42,728 bases of DNA from Actinomycetota bacterium (GTDB taxonomy: Bacteria; Actinomycetota; CADDZG01; JAHWKV01): NCBI GenBank assembly GCA_030447305.1, contig JAUJPC010000004.1, positions 217,269 through 259,996 of the forward strand, given 5' to 3'. The notes beneath the pieces were generated by a model, which worked only from the letters and a program-made list of their open reading frames with translations, was not told where the DNA came from and made no database searches. This document shows, in pieces, positions 24,284 through 33,361 of this stretch. The position numbers were made by a program, and so were the translations under genes. How positions within the stretch are numbered: position 1 is the stretch's first letter; each line of letters starts with the position of its first letter.

Positions 24284-24438
24284 CAGCGGATGCCCATGTA
24301 CGCTGTAATGAGGGTCACTGCGACGCCGGCCACGACGGCTCCTGCTGCAATTAGAGCTGCTCTACCATAGCCGGTCACCAAAGCCTTGGGTGTCAACCAC
24401 CAGGTGTGAGACGGATCTCGGCGCCGACGAGATGTCAT
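24283..24438 (-). CDS. 51-aa single-pass membrane peptide
   Basis: A small gene fitted exactly between its neighbours. ATG at 24438 comes three bases after the TAA of the sugar transferase fusion, and its TGA shares bases with the ATG of the next gene. The peptide starts MTSRRRRDPSHTWWLTPKA, strongly basic, and goes on to one membrane helix (AALIAAGAVVAGVAVTLITA) ending YMGIR. Basic-in orientation is expected. The tight coupling on both sides makes it very likely real. No family recognised; a small partner of the large fusion protein is a fair guess. Confidence 0.7.
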   Translation of the reverse strand: MTSRRRRDPSHTWWLTPKALVTGYGRAALIAAGAVVAGVAVTLITAYMGIR

Positions 24439-24441
24439 CGC

Positions 24442-27132
24442 TTAATCGACACGGGTCAAACCGGGAACCGGTCGATGCATAAGCGAGGCCAGTTTCGACC
24501 GGACGCTGGCCAGCAATGGAGAGGCCAATTCCGCAGAAAGAATCCGGGAGCTCGAACTAATCTCGCCCTTCCATACGAGGCTGCCTCCAGGCTTGAAGCC
24601 GGATCCGCTCTGGACTGCCATTCCTTGCGGCAGCTCTATTTGAACCGCAAGGACGTCGGGGTTAACGGTGGCCTGGTTCTGAACCAGTAACCTGTAAGCG
24701 CCACGCGCTACCGCTGCCGGAAGGTGATACTGAAAGACAAGAGTCTGGCTTTCGCCTGAACCGGTCTCCACATACGTGCCAAGACGCCGCTTGCCGAGCT
24801 CCAGGGAAGTTTCAAAATCCGACGTTGGCATGCCGTTGCGCATTACGTGCCGGACCTGTGCCCGTGCCGGTACAAACAGTGAAAGGAAATCTCGTGATCG
24901 TCCGGCGCCGAGGTTGATCCGAGGTCTGGCCCCCCCCACGTAGCTAGGCCATTGGGTGTTGGGTGGCGCTGTGTTCCGAACCGTCACCTTGATCTGCCCA
25001 TCCAATGTCCCATCGAGATTGAGTCTGCCGGTATAGGAGATGTTTCTGGACTTGTAGTAGTCCATCTTGTTCTCGCCGGTGTTCTGGGTTACCAGTAGCA
25101 GGTAGTCACTGCCGGTGTCCTCAACTCGACCACTGACCCCAAAGTCCTGAAGAAGAGCCTGCTCCTCGGGCCGGGAAGAGTAGACAACGAGATGCCTCTC
25201 GGAGATCGCTCGACCAAGGGCTTCGATCACCGCCCTTGAATCGAGGTTTTCGCTGGCTAGGAGCTTGTTCCAGATGGCGGAGCTCATTTGGCCGAGGATT
25301 TCTCGACGTTCGTGGTTATCGTCCCTATAGAGAAAATAGATGCGGTTCAAGGACCAATCGACGATGTTGCCACTCGTGAGCGGCTCGGGGATCCCATCAA
25401 CTTGTACCGGACCGGTCACCCGCAAGAGGTACGAAAGAGCGATGGGATCGACTGCAACGAGGCCGTCTGCGCGTATGCCGGCTTTCTCGTCCAGGTAGGA
25501 CAGGAACATCGGCGCGCCTACCGAAAAATCGGGGCTCATCAAGACGTTTTGCCAGCTGGCGAGACCGCCCAGGGCAAAGTACTGGCGCTGGAACTCAAAG
25601 TCAGCCCGAATGTTATCTATGGAACCATCCGAAATAGGGGGAAGGTCTGGCACTGCCCGAAACTCCCCCAGCTCCAGTCGACCGTTCGTCGCCGAAAGAA
25701 CACCGAATGAAGCCAGATACCCGCCCCTGCCCCGCAGTTCGGCGTTGTTTTCTGCGCCTATGATCCAGGTCCGCGGCCCTTCCGCTCCAAATAGACGGGG
25801 GATGAGAAGAGCTCCGCTGGCTGCGACGCCGGCCTGGCTCCTGGCCTCCGCAACAAGTCTTTCAACATCTTTCCTGCCGCGGGCGACAGTCGGCATCAGG
25901 AAACGATCAGGAGACCGGGCTAGTTCACGCTGCGCCCGTGACAGACGTTCTTGGAGGCGGCCGGCTGGCGACGCTATCCTTTTAAAGGCCTCGATATCTA
26001 CCGAGCCTTGCCGAAGGGGGGCTGTTAAACCTCCCCGGTTACTCAGCGAGTCAAGTACCTGGAGACCGTCCCGTCCCGCGGCAACCAGCTCCTTTCCGGC
26101 TTGGGAAAGGGATGCCGCAACCTCAATGTTTTGTCCCAGTCCGGGAATGGACCTGATTACACGGGTAGGCCACCATGAAAGCCTTCGGCTCGCCCTTGTG
26201 AATGACCAGTCGGCCGCTGTTAGGGCCCGCTCGGCACTTCTTTGCTCCATACGGCCCATGGACTTTCTGGCATCCAGCATGTGCGACCGAGCTTGGACGA
26301 GGTCTGTCCCGGCTAGCGACGCTAGGACGATCCCGGGCGATGCGGCCACTATGATCGACGTGAACCCTACTGTCATCCAAAGCTTGGATCTAAGGAGACC
26401 CTGCCGATGGGGGATCGCTCTGGCTCGGTCCGGAACGAGTTGGCGCCAGGAAGGGTTACGCTCCCACAAGCTCACCGCCAGCCGAATCTTGGTCTCGCGG
26501 TGAGTGAGCAGGAGGAGGACCGTGCGCCAGATCAACCACAAGTCGAAGGTCAATGATCTGTTCGCAACATAGAAGAGGTCATACTCGGGATTTTTGTCAA
26601 AGGGCTCTTCACGGACCCTGCTGAGCTGCCATAGGCCGGTCAAACCTGGACGCACGTTCAAACGCTGGCGGTGTGACCTATCCGAGTACTCCCCAGGGAT
26701 GATAGGTCGCGGGCCCACCAGAGACATGTCCCCCATAACCACATTCCAAAGTTGGGGGAGCTCGTCCAGCTTGAACCGTCTCATAAGGCGGCCCATCGGT
26801 GTTGCCAAGTGTTCGGCGTGACGTCTGTTCACTTCCGACGGGGCGTTGGGTCGTAGCGTTCTGAACTTGTTGACTATGAAGTGTCGGCCATTCTTGCCGA
26901 CCCGAACCTGGCGAAACAATGCAGAGGAACCTGTAGAGAGGCGAGCGGTCCAGGCCAGGATCAGCAGGATCGGCGACATAGCAATAAGCGCGACAAGCGC
27001 TAGCGTGAAGTCGACTGTCCTGGTAACGACTCGATGGCCGCGGCCGGATCTTAAACCCATTCCCGCAGCGGTGGCGATCAGGTTGGAGGGAAGCCGGCGG
27101 CCGCCAGCGTTGTAAGCCATTAGGCGATGCAC
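24442..27132 (-). CDS. Polyprenyl-phosphate sugar transferase fused to DUF4012
   Basis: An 896-aa fusion. Residues about 35-225 are a bacterial sugar transferase (PF02397 type): membrane helix TLALVALIAMSPILLILAW, then VRVGKNGRHFIVNKFRTLRP, RRFKLDELPQLWNVVMGDMS, LVGPRPIIPGEYSDRS and RPGLTGLWQLSRV. It would move a sugar-1-phosphate to undecaprenyl phosphate, the first step of the polysaccharide. After a second membrane helix (about 250-275) comes an outer DUF4012 region, recognised by RTWIIGAENNAELRGRGGYL, IADGLVAVDPIALSYLLRVTG-like sequence and YLLLVTQNTGENKMDYY. DUF4012 proteins are usually separate and common in actinomycete polysaccharide loci; their function is unknown. GTG at 27132 has AGGAGA six bases upstream. 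Transcribed away from the exopolysaccharide operon. Confidence 0.85.
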   Translation of the reverse strand: MHRLMAYNAGGRRLPSNLIATAAGMGLRSGRGHRVVTRTVDFTLALVALIAMSPILLILAWTARLSTGSSALFRQVRVGKNGRHFIVNKFRTLRPNAPSEVNRRHAEHLATPMGRLMRRFKLDELPQLWNVVMGDMSLVGPRPIIPGEYSDRSHRQRLNVRPGLTGLWQLSRVREEPFDKNPEYDLFYVANRSLTFDLWLIWRTVLLLLTHRETKIRLAVSLWERNPSWRQLVPDRARAIPHRQGLLRSKLWMTVGFTSIIVAASPGIVLASLAGTDLVQARSHMLDARKSMGRMEQRSAERALTAADWSFTRASRRLSWWPTRVIRSIPGLGQNIEVAASLSQAGKELVAAGRDGLQVLDSLSNRGGLTAPLRQGSVDIEAFKRIASPAGRLQERLSRAQRELARSPDRFLMPTVARGRKDVERLVAEARSQAGVAASGALLIPRLFGAEGPRTWIIGAENNAELRGRGGYLASFGVLSATNGRLELGEFRAVPDLPPISDGSIDNIRADFEFQRQYFALGGLASWQNVLMSPDFSVGAPMFLSYLDEKAGIRADGLVAVDPIALSYLLRVTGPVQVDGIPEPLTSGNIVDWSLNRIYFLYRDDNHERREILGQMSSAIWNKLLASENLDSRAVIEALGRAISERHLVVYSSRPEEQALLQDFGVSGRVEDTGSDYLLLVTQNTGENKMDYYKSRNISYTGRLNLDGTLDGQIKVTVRNTAPPNTQWPSYVGGARPRINLGAGRSRDFLSLFVPARAQVRHVMRNGMPTSDFETSLELGKRRLGTYVETGSGESQTLVFQYHLPAAVARGAYRLLVQNQATVNPDVLAVQIELPQGMAVQSGSGFKPGGSLVWKGEISSSSRILSAELASPLLASVRSKLASLMHRPVPGLTRVD

Positions 27133-27167
27133 GATTGGTCTCCTGTTAGTGTGACTTTCTATTCGTC

Positions 27168-27196
27168 ACTTTAGTCGACGTGTACCCTTGTGAAAA
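27168..27196 (-). promoter_or_regulatory. Candidate promoter of the sugar transferase-DUF4012 gene
   Basis: On the minus strand TTTTCA (plus 27191-27196) and TAAAGT (27168-27173) are 17 bases apart, each matching four of six consensus bases, about 35 bases before the GTG start. Plausible but unproven. Confidence 0.4.
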
Positions 27197-27211
27197 GTGG
27201 CAACTACTGAC

Positions 27212-27240
27212 TTGTGTAACTCCTTCGCTGGAAGTATAGT
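27212..27240 (+). promoter_or_regulatory. Candidate promoter of the exopolysaccharide operon
   Basis: TTGTGT (27212-27217) and TATAGT (27235-27240) with 17 bases between, about 138 bases before the first gene. It lies back to back with the promoter for the sugar transferase, so one intergenic region would drive both halves of the locus. Confidence 0.5.
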
Positions 27241-27377
27241 TTCTGGCGAGGACGTCCGGGGTCTTGGAGTGCGGACAATTGTCGGCTGAGCGACGCGTCT
27301 AGGAGTCAGTACACCGCGGGAAGCTAACGACGGTCGTTAGATAATGCGTGACTACACACATCGAAGGTGAATCGCGA

Positions 27378-28412
27378 ATGCTTAAAGCTGCCAGTGCGTT
27401 TCCCAATCAACTCATCGATAAGTACGACCGAGACGGTTTTCTTGATGTGCTCACACAGTTCCCCAGCCAACTGCGACGAGCACTGCTGCTGAAGGCTGAG
27501 CCTTCCAGGGAACCCAAGTCAGTGGTTGTGGCCGGGATGGGCGGGTCTGCGCTTGGAGGACAACTACTAGCGGATCTTGTCCGAGAGCAGCTCGGAGTAC
27601 CGCTGATCATTCATCGGGATTACTTCCTTCCGGAGTTCGTCGACGAAACAAGTCTTGTGGTAGCCGTCAGCTACTCGGGCGACACGGCGGAAACCATCTC
27701 AGCCCTTGAGTCGGCCATCATAAGAGGCTCCGACATTGTCACCATTTCCTCAGGGGGGAAGCTCAAGGTGATGGCCGACAGTTACGGCTTCCCGCACATC
27801 TGTATCCCCCGAGGACTTCAGCCGCGGATGGCGTGGGCCTATGTGGCTTTGTCCCTGGTCAACGTTCTTCAGGCGGCGGAGCTTTTTGAGCTGCAGGCTG
27901 AGGGACTAACGGAGCTCATCGACGGGTTGGCTCATGAGTACCATCCCGCACATCAGAATGGAACGATGGAGATGGCTTGCGCCCTGCACGGCTTGATCCC
28001 GGTGTTCATCAGCGCCTCCTCGACGAGCATTCTTCCGTATAAATGGAAGATCAACATCAATGAGAACGCGAAGCAGCTCGCCTTCGCGAACTGCTTGCCC
28101 GAGTTCAATCACAACGAGATGACCGGCTGGCGTTATCCCGAGGAATCCATCAAGAGGTTAGCCCTTGTCTTCATTAGGACCGACTACGAGGGCGACAGCA
28201 TCACCAGGCGAATAGAGATCACCAAGGAAATTCTCCGAGGACAACCCGGGGACGTGCTCGAATTCAAGGCTCCCGGCCGGACAAAGATTGACCAACTCTT
28301 CGGATCCATCTACGCCGGGGATTTCATGAGCTACTACCTCGCCCTTTTGAACCGTGAGAACCCAGCACCGGTTGATGCTGTCGAGCACCTTAAGGTGCGA
28401 CTTGCCGGTTAG
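27378..28412 (+). CDS. Bifunctional phosphoglucose/phosphomannose isomerase
   Basis: A SIS-fold sugar-phosphate isomerase that interconverts fructose-6-P with glucose-6-P or mannose-6-P, supplying nucleotide-sugar precursors. SIS motifs: VVAGMGGSALGGQLLADLV, VVAVSYSGDTAETISALESA, ISSGGKLKVMADSYG, then the bacterial PGI C-terminal domain with INENAKQLAFANCLPEFNHN and EHLKVRLAG. ATG at 27378 is chosen for GAAGGTGA upstream; a GTG at 27348 would add ten residues. Length about 344 aa, normal for the family. First gene of the exopolysaccharide operon. Confidence 0.85.
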   Translation: MLKAASAFPNQLIDKYDRDGFLDVLTQFPSQLRRALLLKAEPSREPKSVVVAGMGGSALGGQLLADLVREQLGVPLIIHRDYFLPEFVDETSLVVAVSYSGDTAETISALESAIIRGSDIVTISSGGKLKVMADSYGFPHICIPRGLQPRMAWAYVALSLVNVLQAAELFELQAEGLTELIDGLAHEYHPAHQNGTMEMACALHGLIPVFISASSTSILPYKWKININENAKQLAFANCLPEFNHNEMTGWRYPEESIKRLALVFIRTDYEGDSITRRIEITKEILRGQPGDVLEFKAPGRTKIDQLFGSIYAGDFMSYYLALLNRENPAPVDAVEHLKVRLAG

Positions 28413-29073
28413 TCATGCGGGAGCCTCGTCGGAACGGCTGGACGACCGTCCTCCCCTGAAACGCCTTGAGGTCGAGCGGATCCTATTTGTGTGCAGCGCC
28501 AACATCTGCCGGTCCCCAATGGCTGTGAAGTTCCTGCAGTCAAGGCTCGAGACAGCCCCTCATGTGGAAGTCAAGAGTGCCGGCTTCCTTCAGAGCGGGA
28601 GGCCCGTGGCCAGAGAAGTCCTCGGGACAATGCGGCGGTGGGGGCTGGACTTGAGCAGCCACCTCTCATCTTCCGTCGATGCAGCGATCGAGACGTCTCC
28701 CGACCTCATCCTAGTGATGACCAGACAGCATCTCCGATCGCTAGTAGATCTGGATGGCCGGCTGTTTCCCCGCACTTTTACCCTGAAGGAATTCGTTCGG
28801 CTGGCCGAGGTCGAGGGTCACCGCGCCGGGCAGGAAGACATCGAAACCTACGTCCGGCGGGTTAGCGCAGGGCGAACTTTCTCAGCGCTGCTTTCCCCGG
28901 ATGACAGCGATATCGCCGACCCGATAGGGCGCCGGAAGAAGGCCTATGACAGGTGTGCCGAAGAGATTGAAACGCACACTTCTAGTATCGCCACGCTGCT
29001 TTATCCCGAGCACAGTAGGGAGCCGACAAACCCGCCGGCCGGCGGACCGGCCTCCTCAGAATGGATTAATTGA
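28402..29073 (+). CDS. Low-molecular-weight protein tyrosine phosphatase
   Basis: The CX5R loop is clear (FVCSANICRSPMAVKFL) and the general acid is in SDIADPIGRRKKAYDRC. Beside a Wzc-type kinase it would remove phosphate from the kinase's tyrosine tail and so control polysaccharide chain length or export (established for Wzb/Wzc pairs). The start is uncertain: the frame opens at GTG 28354 and has ATG 28375 inside the isomerase gene; TTG 28402 has AAGGTG before it and the least overlap. The insertion KEFVRLAEVEGHRAGQEDIE and the C-terminal tail make it longer than the usual 150 residues. The stop overlaps the kinase start as ATGA. Confidence 0.87.
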   Translation: MPVSHAGASSERLDDRPPLKRLEVERILFVCSANICRSPMAVKFLQSRLETAPHVEVKSAGFLQSGRPVAREVLGTMRRWGLDLSSHLSSSVDAAIETSPDLILVMTRQHLRSLVDLDGRLFPRTFTLKEFVRLAEVEGHRAGQEDIETYVRRVSAGRTFSALLSPDDSDIADPIGRRKKAYDRCAEEIETHTSSIATLLYPEHSREPTNPPAGGPASSEWIN

Positions 29074-30848
29074 TGGATACAGAACAGTCCGGAGTGGACG
29101 TGCGCTCCTATCTCAAGATCCTCTCCCGGCGGCGATGGTTGATGTTGGCGACAGTCTTGGCCGTCGTCGCCTCCACCGCCCTGGTCAGTTGGCGCCTTAG
29201 GCCTATTTACGAAGGTGTTGCCAGGGTAGAGGTCCAGCCGACCTCATCTTCTTCGGGTGAGGCGAGCAGGGTTCTTGAGAGCCTGGTAGATCCAACCCGC
29301 GGCTTGCAAACGCAGGTAGAGCTCGTGCGGAGCCAGGCGGTTCTCAGGCTTGCGGCCAAGGAACTTGGCCTTCCCTCAACCGATGATCTACAGAAAAGCC
29401 TTGCCGCCACGCTTCTACAGGACACACAGATCGTGGAAATCCGCGTAGAGCATGAACGGCCGGAAGAAGCCAGTGATTGGGCGAACGCAGTTGCAAACGC
29501 TTACATAACGTTCCGACGGGAACGAGCCCTGGAGACCAGCCTCTCGGCCAGCGAAGCCATTGCCCGCGATATCGAGAGCGTTAAGAGCCGCATCACCGAA
29601 ATGGATCTCAAGGCACAGCAGGATCCGCAGGCGGCAGCACTCCTTAAGTCTGAGCGGGATCGTTCGGTAGCTCAACTAAACGCCTTGGAGGCGCAGCTTC
29701 AGGTCCTGCCCGATGCGGAGGCAGTGCAGCGGGGAGGGGGAACCATCATCTCTGCGGCAGAAACACCAACCGTCCCGGTCCGCCCAAGGAAAATGCTCAA
29801 CCTTGCCATCGCAATGGTGGTGGGCGTACTGCTGGCGCTCGGCATGGCATTCCTGGCGGAAAACCTTGACGATCGCATGAAGAATCCGGAAGAGGTGGAA
29901 GCGCATGTTGGCGCCCCAATACTGGGATATATCCCACTGGTCAAGGAATGGGAAGGCGCTAATCATTCCAGGTTGGCAATTCAAAGTGAGACCGCCTCGG
30001 GTGCAGCTGAGGCTTATCGAACACTCAGGACCAATTTGCGCTTCGTCTCCCTGGAGCGTCCTCTGAAGACCCTGCTCGTGACGAGTGCCGTCGCCGAAGC
30101 TGGAAAAACTACCTCCGCGGCGAACCTTGCGGCAACGCTTGCGGAAGGAGGTGCCAAGGTGGTGTTGGTTTCCGCGGATCTAAGAAGACCGACCCTCCAC
30201 AAACTCTTCGGACTAACAAATTCGCGAGGCTTGGTGGACGCCCTCAACCCCGATTTTCCTCTGGAGCTCGCGCTGCAAAACGGGGTACCCAACCTACGGG
30301 TCCTGTCGGCCGGAGGGCTTCCTCCAAACCCCACCGAGATCCTGGGATCTGCCCGGTTTGACCAGCTCCTCTCGGAACTTCAAAGCTTCACCGATCTTGT
30401 GGTTATCGATGCTCCACCGGTGCTCGGACTTGGGGATTCGAGCGCGCTAGCTTCAAAGGTGGACGGGATTCTTTTCGTAGTGCGGACGGCCGGAGTGAGC
30501 AAGCGGGAGGTTTCTCACGCCAGTGACCAACTCCGTAAAGCTGGCGGTAAAGTCATAGGCTGCTTGCTTAATGCAGTGGAGACCGAACAAGACTACGGCT
30601 ATTACTACCATTACTACTACTCGCGGTATCAGGAAGATGGTTCGGAGACGTCTTCACCTTCAGGCGTCGCCGCCTCGGAGGGTGTCAGCAAAACCTCGGT
30701 GACCCTACAGGGTCAAAATTTTGAGTGGAACCCACTCTCTAAAGAGACTGTCTCCCTTGCTTCCAATCCATCCCCTTCGGACAACGGCACCAGCCAGCGG
30801 CGTTCCAGGGGTTTGGGTAGACGGAGTGGGAAGTCTGAGGACATCTAA
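29073..30848 (+). CDS. Wzc-like chain-length/tyrosine autokinase
   Basis: A 591-aa BY-kinase with both domains on one chain. Wzz part: membrane helix at about 23-41, long helical periplasm-type region with coiled coil, second helix at 245-265 (LNLAIAMVVGVLLALGMAFL) after the PxxP region VPVRPRK. Kinase part: P-loop TSAVAEAGKTTSAANLA (first glycine of the usual GEGKT replaced by Ala), Walker A' VVLVSADLRRPTL, Walker B LVVIDAPPVLG. The tyrosine cluster YGYYYHYYYSRY at about 509-520 is the autophosphorylation region; about 70 further residues rich in S, T and P follow it, an unusual tail. ATG at 29073 is preferred over TTG 29070. Confidence 0.88.
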   Translation: MDTEQSGVDVRSYLKILSRRRWLMLATVLAVVASTALVSWRLRPIYEGVARVEVQPTSSSSGEASRVLESLVDPTRGLQTQVELVRSQAVLRLAAKELGLPSTDDLQKSLAATLLQDTQIVEIRVEHERPEEASDWANAVANAYITFRRERALETSLSASEAIARDIESVKSRITEMDLKAQQDPQAAALLKSERDRSVAQLNALEAQLQVLPDAEAVQRGGGTIISAAETPTVPVRPRKMLNLAIAMVVGVLLALGMAFLAENLDDRMKNPEEVEAHVGAPILGYIPLVKEWEGANHSRLAIQSETASGAAEAYRTLRTNLRFVSLERPLKTLLVTSAVAEAGKTTSAANLAATLAEGGAKVVLVSADLRRPTLHKLFGLTNSRGLVDALNPDFPLELALQNGVPNLRVLSAGGLPPNPTEILGSARFDQLLSELQSFTDLVVIDAPPVLGLGDSSALASKVDGILFVVRTAGVSKREVSHASDQLRKAGGKVIGCLLNAVETEQDYGYYYHYYYSRYQEDGSETSSPSGVAASEGVSKTSVTLQGQNFEWNPLSKETVSLASNPSPSDNGTSQRRSRGLGRRSGKSEDI

Positions 30849-31085
30849 GGCCAGTCCTCGGTTCGCCGTCTCCGAAGATTTCTCTTGGTATGCCTGCCCC
30901 GTTGGAGAAGAAGGGCATTTACACAACTTTGATTGTGTCCACGCATACTTAGTTGTAGACTTCTTTCTGCTGTGGGGCGGGTCGGCGATCGGCTCCGGAA
31001 ACGCGTAAATCGACGAAGACAGCATTGTCTTGTTGGTGCGGGCGTTTCTTGTGACGAAGGCCCTTTGAGCAAACTGGGAGATGAC

Positions 31086-31778
31086 ATGTCGCACCGCTAC
31101 GAGGGGCCCGCGGGAACTGCCTACTGGGAGTATCAGCGTCCGATCGGTGAATTAAGCGCCGATCTTGATTGCTTCAAATTTGAACCCTACATATCCGGCA
31201 ACGACAATGTGGTGGATTTTGGCTGCGGTGGAGCCTTCATGTTGGAGAGGCTCACGGCGGCAGGCAAGATTGGAATTGAAATTAACGACCTGGCTCGTGA
31301 AGAGGGGATTCGTCGTGGCTTGGATATTAGGTCAAGTCTTGATGAGGTAGATCCGCAATGGGCTGATGTAGTCATTTCGAATCATGCCTTGGAGCACGTC
31401 CATGAACCCTATGGGACGCTAAAAGCCGTAGGCGCGGTTCTTCGTCCGGGCGGAACCCTTGTCTTGTGGCTTCCGATTGATGATTGGCGTTTGCACGTCA
31501 AACCTCACCCTGATGACGTGAATGGTCATCTGTACACCTGGACGCCGCAGCTCCTTTGGAACCTACTAACCGAACTGGGTTTCGAAGTTGAAACGGTGCG
31601 GGTGGTTTCCCGTGCTCACCTGCCGGCCGGTAACCGGTCCTTAAACCGATACAACAAGCTATTCGCCATTCTCTCGTCATTTTGGAGCCGCCTCAGAAAA
31701 AGGCGCCAACTGTGCGCGGTTGCCCGTAGGCCCCTTAGTGCTTTGGGGGGGTGTGAGCTGTCAGAGAACCGAGCGTAA
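31086..31778 (+). CDS. Class I SAM-dependent methyltransferase
   Basis: A 230-aa protein with motif I NVVDFGCGGAFMLERL, the acidic end of strand two at GIEIND, motif with DVVISNHALEHVHEPYGTL and post-motif VLRPGGTLVLWLPIDD, as in Methyltransf_11/23 enzymes of polysaccharide loci. ATG at 31086 follows GGGAG; an earlier in-frame start at 30933 would add 51 residues with no sign of conservation. A 237-base gap separates it from the kinase gene and may hold a processing or promoter site, though I see nothing definite. It probably methylates a sugar precursor or chain end. Confidence 0.8.
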   Translation: MSHRYEGPAGTAYWEYQRPIGELSADLDCFKFEPYISGNDNVVDFGCGGAFMLERLTAAGKIGIEINDLAREEGIRRGLDIRSSLDEVDPQWADVVISNHALEHVHEPYGTLKAVGAVLRPGGTLVLWLPIDDWRLHVKPHPDDVNGHLYTWTPQLLWNLLTELGFEVETVRVVSRAHLPAGNRSLNRYNKLFAILSSFWSRLRKRRQLCAVARRPLSALGGCELSENRA

Positions 31779-31813
31779 CAGTTTCTGAAACCCCTCCCCC
31801 GCCCTTTGACCGC

Positions 31814-31847
31814 GCCGACGACAGACACGCAGATCGTCGCCGTCGGC
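31814..31847. promoter_or_regulatory. Inverted repeat before the polymerase gene
   Basis: GCCGACG (31814-31820) and CGTCGGC (31841-31847) form a 7-bp stem, with GACGA/TCGTC inside as an alternative pairing. It lies in the 95-base gap between the methyltransferase and the Wzy-like gene. A leader structure or weak terminator is possible. Confidence 0.3.
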
Positions 31848-31873
31848 GGCTACACCGCTGCCATAGTCATCAC

Positions 31874-33361
31874 TTGGGGAGCGTCCGCACTCTCACTTCC
31901 TCACGACGACTACTTTGTTTTTTGCGCGCACCCAACTGGGACTTACGTCTCGGGATGTTTTTGGTGGCATTCATGTTGGTCGTAACGGCGGCTTCCATAC
32001 GAAATCCAACCTACGGCGTGATAGCAGTTCTTCCGCTAATCGCGTTAGTCATGTTCCTCATTCTTCCTCGAGTGAGCTGGCCCATCCTTCTGGTCGGAAT
32101 CGTGGCATTCATCCCATCTTCAACTTACGGACTGACGGATGGTCAAGCCAGGCGCACGCTTTACAACCTGGGTACCGGTCAGTTGCCGATTAGTCCTTTC
32201 GAACTAGGAATAGAGGCCCTTGCGGCGCTCCTACTGTTCACCGCTCCAAAAACCTTGGTTCGAAGAGTCGGGCCAGGACTTGAGTTTTCATTCCTTGCCG
32301 CGATCTACCTGGTGCATGTCCTCGTGGCGGTTGCGTCAGGTTCTCCGATGTTCGATGCACTTACCGGCAATGGCGGCCGTCTGATCGTTCTGGCTGCTGC
32401 TTCATACACTGTGGTCTCCACCACACTGACGAACTGGTCACAACTGCGGACGTTCTTCTCTTCAGTTGCTTGGATGGGGATTCCGCTGGCCATCTTCGGT
32501 CTGTCTCGCTTCTTCCTGGGTCAGGGGGATCCGGCCAACCCTTACCAGAACTACTCGGGTATCGCGTTAAGGCTGACCTACTTTGAGGCCGCGTATGCGG
32601 TGGTGCTGGCGTTCTCCTTCTACTGGTTCGCCTCCAAAGCGGTGGAAAAGGGTGCCGGTTCGCTTCATTCGAGGCTCCAGAACGCAGCATGCTCGGGACT
32701 TTGTTTCTTGACCATTCTTCTCAGCTTCCGCAGAACGAACTGGCTAAGCCTGATCGTGGGGATGATGCTGATCTATCTCCTTGTGCGCGACCGCCGAAGT
32801 CGGTTTTTGGGGGCGATCAGTGTTGCTGTGGCCATTGTGGCGGTCATCTCGTTATCAGCCCAGCGCCAATTGGGGCCGGTCCAAGACCGGATTTCGTTCT
32901 CAGTAGCGGCTGAACGAGACCAACGAACACGGGAAGTACAGCTCGCACTGCGAGAAATACGTAAGCATCCTCTTGGTCTAGGTCCACTGGGCTACTACAG
33001 CGGTAGTCCCGGGTTGGGGTGGCCCGCACCACCCTCCATAGTTCATAACGCTCCAGTCTGGCTCGGTCTTAAGACCGGTGTACCGGGCATGGCTCTCCTG
33101 GTCTTGATACCTGCTCACTGCATGTGGTTGGTAAGGGACGCTTCCCGGCGACAGAAGCGCTTCACGCCGCAGCCGTATGGAGCCGTCTTGGCCGGGCTAT
33201 CCGGCTTTTGGATTACGAACATGCTTTATGGAACTCCTCTGCTTGAGGCGAGGCTTGCCGTCCTTTTTGGCGTATGGGCGGCTGCTTGCTTCCGGTTCCC
33301 TTTACTCGCCTGTCGGGGAGCAATCGGGCAATCTGAAAGTCAGCAGGAGATCCATGGCTGA
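31874..33361 (+). CDS. O-antigen ligase/Wzy-like polysaccharide polymerase
   Basis: A 495-aa protein with about 12 membrane segments. The Wzy_C/O-antigen ligase region is seen at ILLSFRRTNWLSLIVGMMLI, the large outer loop (LREIRKHPLGLGPLGYYSG) and SIVHNAPVWLGLKTGVPGMA with the conserved VHN. It joins repeat units on the outer face of the membrane or ligates the finished chain. The frame starts with TTG at 31874; the next ATG, 31955, falls just before the first hydrophobic segment, so the first 27 residues may not be translated. The end overlaps the flippase start by 8 bases. Confidence 0.8.
   Translation: MGSVRTLTSSRRLLCFLRAPNWDLRLGMFLVAFMLVVTAASIRNPTYGVIAVLPLIALVMFLILPRVSWPILLVGIVAFIPSSTYGLTDGQARRTLYNLGTGQLPISPFELGIEALAALLLFTAPKTLVRRVGPGLEFSFLAAIYLVHVLVAVASGSPMFDALTGNGGRLIVLAAASYTVVSTTLTNWSQLRTFFSSVAWMGIPLAIFGLSRFFLGQGDPANPYQNYSGIALRLTYFEAAYAVVLAFSFYWFASKAVEKGAGSLHSRLQNAACSGLCFLTILLSFRRTNWLSLIVGMMLIYLLVRDRRSRFLGAISVAVAIVAVISLSAQRQLGPVQDRISFSVAAERDQRTREVQLALREIRKHPLGLGPLGYYSGSPGLGWPAPPSIVHNAPVWLGLKTGVPGMALLVLIPAHCMWLVRDASRRQKRFTPQPYGAVLAGLSGFWITNMLYGTPLLEARLAVLFGVWAAACFRFPLLACRGAIGQSESQQEIHG

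Noticed and set aside
30933-31085. Longer N-terminus for the first methyltransferase
   Set aside because: Basic, low-information sequence with no ribosome site; ATG 31086 follows GGGAG.
33177-33353. Longer N-terminus for the flippase
   Set aside because: This part overlaps the end of the polymerase gene in another frame; ATG 33354 has a ribosome site and starts the conserved sequence.
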